A DNA stretch of 64,000 bases from CAILZL01 sp963791615 (lineage in GTDB: Bacteria > Pseudomonadota > Gammaproteobacteria > Steroidobacterales > Steroidobacteraceae). The stretch spans positions 186,001 through 250,000 of the forward strand of contig CAWBTE010000005.1 of NCBI GenBank assembly GCA_963791615.1. Reading direction: 5' to 3'. Each line of letters starts with the position of its first letter. Positions within the stretch are counted from its first letter, which is position 1. This document shows, in pieces, positions 61,851 to 64,000 of this stretch. The notes beneath the pieces are model-generated. The model was not told the DNA's origin, did no database searches, and was given only the letters and a program-made list of their open reading frames with translations. The translations under genes were made by a program, and so were the position numbers.

Positions 61851-62967
61851 TTATTTGAACGCCCCTTGCGCGAAATCGGCAAAACAGCGCCGGAACGATG
61901 GCCAGCCATGCGTGCCGCCGGTTTCAAGCGCCGTGACCTGATAGGTACGCTGCTTGAGTTCTGCGGCGAGATCCCTTGAGCTGGTGATGGATGCATCGTT
62001 GGAGCCGTTACACAGGAAGAAACTACACACGTTTGCTGTTGGCCGGATCGTCGATCACGCCGGGATATTGCTGCTGCATGTAGGCGAAACGCTGTTTGTC
62101 CGTGCCGCCGCTGACGAAGAACGCACTGTCGAATTGAGCGAGGCTGGGCCACAGAAAATTCGGCAGCATGTTGCGGCCTGCGCCCAGTCCGCCCATGGCG
62201 CGATTGGCACGGCCCGGTAACGCCCGGAAGTGTTTCTCCACCCAGGGAACGATGTCCTCGAAAATACTCCTGCGGAACAGTGCTTCATTTTCTTCAGCGC
62301 GATTGGCCAGTACCGGCGCATCCACCGCCCACAGACTTGGCATCACCACAATCATCGGTCTGGCTTTGCCCTGCGCGATCAGATTGTCGAGGACATGATT
62401 GACGCGGCCCACGCTGGTCCACGCCCAGTCATCGTCGCCGCCACCATGAAACAGATAGACCACCGGATAACGTGTCCTGCTGCTGTCGTAACCGGGCGGC
62501 AGGTATACATGCATGCGGCGCGTCTTGCCCACCACGGCTGACTGATACGTCACCATGCGCACTTCGCCATGCGGCACATTGGCCGGTCCGTATAACTCCG
62601 CTTCCTTGCCCGGAATTACAAACATGCTCTGCTGGGTGCGGATGCCCTGCTTGATGAAGCCGTTGACCGGATCGGGCATGGGCACGCCATCCACCGTGAA
62701 GAAGTAGCTGTACACATCGGGTGTCAACGGCTCGGTGGTCAATGACCAGATGCCTTCGGCGTCCTTGACCAGTTTTTCGACACGGTTCTGCTGCACCCAG
62801 AAATCCCCCGCCACCGTCACTTCGCTGACGCGCGGCGCACGCAGCCGGAAAGTGACACGTCCATCCGATAGCACTTCCGGCGACGACACGGGTGGTGGTG
62901 TCTGTGCCGACACCAGCGATCCCCAGAAGCAGAAAATCGTCAGCACTGTTTTTTTCATGGTGTTCAT
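61851..62967 (-). pseudogene. CE1-type esterase (enterochelin esterase/feruloyl esterase-like), frameshifted near the C-terminus
   Basis: Signal peptide MKKTVLTIFCFWGSLVSAQ, then an N-terminal carbohydrate-binding-like beta domain (VTFRLRAPRVSEVTVAGDFWVQQNRVEKLVKDAEGIWSLTTEPL) and a CE1 hydrolase core (RRMHVYLPPGYDSSRTRYPVVYLFHGGGDDDWAW; ANRAMGGLGAG in place of the usual GxSxG elbow). Frame one stops at 62023 (NSKRV-stop), but a second frame continues with NGSNDASITSSRDLAAELKQRTYQVTALETGGTHGWPSFRRCFADFAQGAFK to TAA at 61851, supplying the His in THGW. One extra base near 62030 explains it. Odd: the nucleophile Ser appears replaced (GGLGAG). Confidence 0.8.
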
Positions 62968-62996
62968 TTGTAGTCCCCCGGCCTCACGCGCATGCC

Positions 62997-64000
62997 TTAT
63001 TGCTGACGCGCCACCAGATCCATCAGACCATTGACGATGCCGGTCTCGGCGCAGCCGCGCACCACATAGGGATTGCGGAACGGACCATCGTACGAGGCAT
63101 CGTCCGCCAGATAACCCACACGACCATTGGACATGGACACCAGAATCGTATTGGCCAGCGGCGATTCTTTTTTCAGGCGCCAGTATATTTTGGTGAAGAC
63201 TTCACCCGATACACCCGCCAATGCAATCTGGTTGATCTGAATGAGATTCAGATAGATTTTTGCGGACGCCGGGAACTCGAACTTCTCCTTGAAGTCTGGA
63301 TTCGGCACAAACGGGCTGGGGGTGGCGCTGGCCGGTCGTGCCGCAGGTGGCACCGTCTCGCAGGTAAAGGCTGCTTTCACCTGCTGCGATACGCGCGGTT
63401 GAACTCAGATCGCGTAATGCGACCTGCGGTCTGGATGACTTCCACGCCCAGCAGTCGGCCCTGCGCATCGATCATGTCGTATGCCAGCGAACTGGCCGGC
63501 TCCCGGGGGTTGCTTACGTACTTCGGGTTCTGGTCGCCCGCCGGGCCCATGGTCCACAACGCCACCGCCTTGTCCTTGAAGTGACTCTCCACGAAACGCT
63601 GACTGGCGCCTGCCAGATCACCGGTGATCTGCGTATTCGCCGAACCCGCCACCACCGAATGCACGCCATAGTTGAACAGGATGGCCAGTGGCTCACCCGC
63701 CTGTGTCTCGAACTTCACCACCCATACCGTTTTGTCCGACGCACCCTCCGGATCGGCTCCACCCCAGCCCTTGCCGTTATAGCCGTTGCGATTCACGTTG
63801 ATGTCGGTGCGACCGGTGCCCACACCCACCTTGGCTGGTTGCAACGCGGTCTTGGCCTGGCGCAACGCTGCCACGATTCGGTCATCCACGAACTGCACAT
63901 ACGACGGCGGTGAATACGGACGCCCTTCTGCAGACGACGTGCCCGGCGCGATGGGGCCGCCACGCGGCGCATTGTGATCATGACTGGCCGAAATCATGAT
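62997..64000 (-). pseudogene. Neutral/alkaline ceramidase-like gene, frameshifted and cut by the window edge
   Basis: The 5' part lies beyond 64000. The visible N-side frame (63377-63997) reads ISASHDHNAPRGGPIAPGTS, FNYGVHSVVAGSANTQITGDLAGASQRFVESHF, MGPAGDQNPKY, resembling the metal-binding region of ceramidase-type amidases. It ends EFNRAYRSR-stop. A second frame (62997-63380) carries on VKAAFTCETVPPAARPASATPSPFVPNPDFKEKFEFPASAKIYLNLIQINQIALAGVSGEVFTKIYWRLKK to the stop. One extra base in the CGCGCG stretch near 63390 explains the shift. Family call is moderate. Confidence 0.7.

Noticed and set aside
61746..61979. A 77-aa plus-strand frame after the IS110 remnant
   Set aside because: It overlaps the continuing second frame of the CE1 esterase on the other strand and shows no family features.

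Overview
The window looks like a chromosomal segment of a heterotrophic gammaproteobacterium, perhaps near Xanthomonadales/Nevskiales. The basis is the gene families present (class III polyhydroxyalkanoate synthase, glycogen genes, a large TonB-dependent receptor, peptidases and esterases, an Anbu cluster, RND efflux, KatG). I could not make a database comparison, so the taxonomy is tentative.

Layout. 0-5 kb: a minus-strand operon of cysteine synthase, membrane-fusion lipoprotein and RND permease (permease cut by the window edge). 5-8 kb: PhaE/PhaC storage-polymer synthase and an Ada-like alkylation response gene split by a 10-bp tandem duplication. 8-12.8 kb: glycogen genes glgA and glgC with small envelope proteins. 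12.9-17 kb: a TonB-dependent receptor, a PAPS sulfotransferase and a small convergent ORF preceded by three 14-bp repeats. 17-21 kb: a YbaY-like lipoprotein, a Cpx-like two-component system and a rhomboid protease. 21-25.8 kb: a giant flavin/iron-sulfur oxidoreductase and a decayed PIN/NYN-like gene. 25.8-33 kb: a peptide-use block (ACE-like M2 peptidase, POT peptide importer, M3 oligopeptidase, frameshifted Na+/alanine symporter). 33-36.3 kb: an Anbu proteasome-like cluster. 37.7-44 kb: a tightly coupled five-gene operon (ethanolamine-type permease, glutamine-synthetase-like ligase, aldehyde dehydrogenase, iron alcohol dehydrogenase, class I amidotransferase) that fits a gamma-glutamylation route for ethanolamine or another amino alcohol.

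44.1-47.8 kb is an accessory patch of gene scraps: an orphan antitoxin, a truncated ORF6N gene, an IS481-family element, a hypothetical-gene remnant, the tail of an acyl-CoA ligase, a small ORF with a Fic-inhibition motif, and a Fic gene. It is bounded by two 79-bp direct repeats derived from the 3' end of the neighbouring HerA-like ATPase gene. 47.7-58.7 kb holds that ATPase, KatG, a second (self-inhibited type) Fic protein, an AEC transporter, small secreted proteins, RecQ and an unknown protein. 58.7-64 kb holds a disrupted tRNA-like sequence, a secreted carboxylesterase, a truncated IS110-family transposase, a CE1-type esterase and a ceramidase-like gene.

Two themes run across the window. 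First, palindromic repeats are abundant: a short family with a TTCGCGAA core placed just after stop codons, and three larger cruciform-like elements of about 130-270 bp. Second, several genes carry one-base or short frameshifts (Ada-like, alanine symporter, HerA-like C-terminus, CE1 esterase, ceramidase-like, PIN/NYN-like). Either the region is decaying or the assembly keeps indel errors; the Ada case has a visible mechanism. No CRISPR array, rRNA or replication origin was seen.
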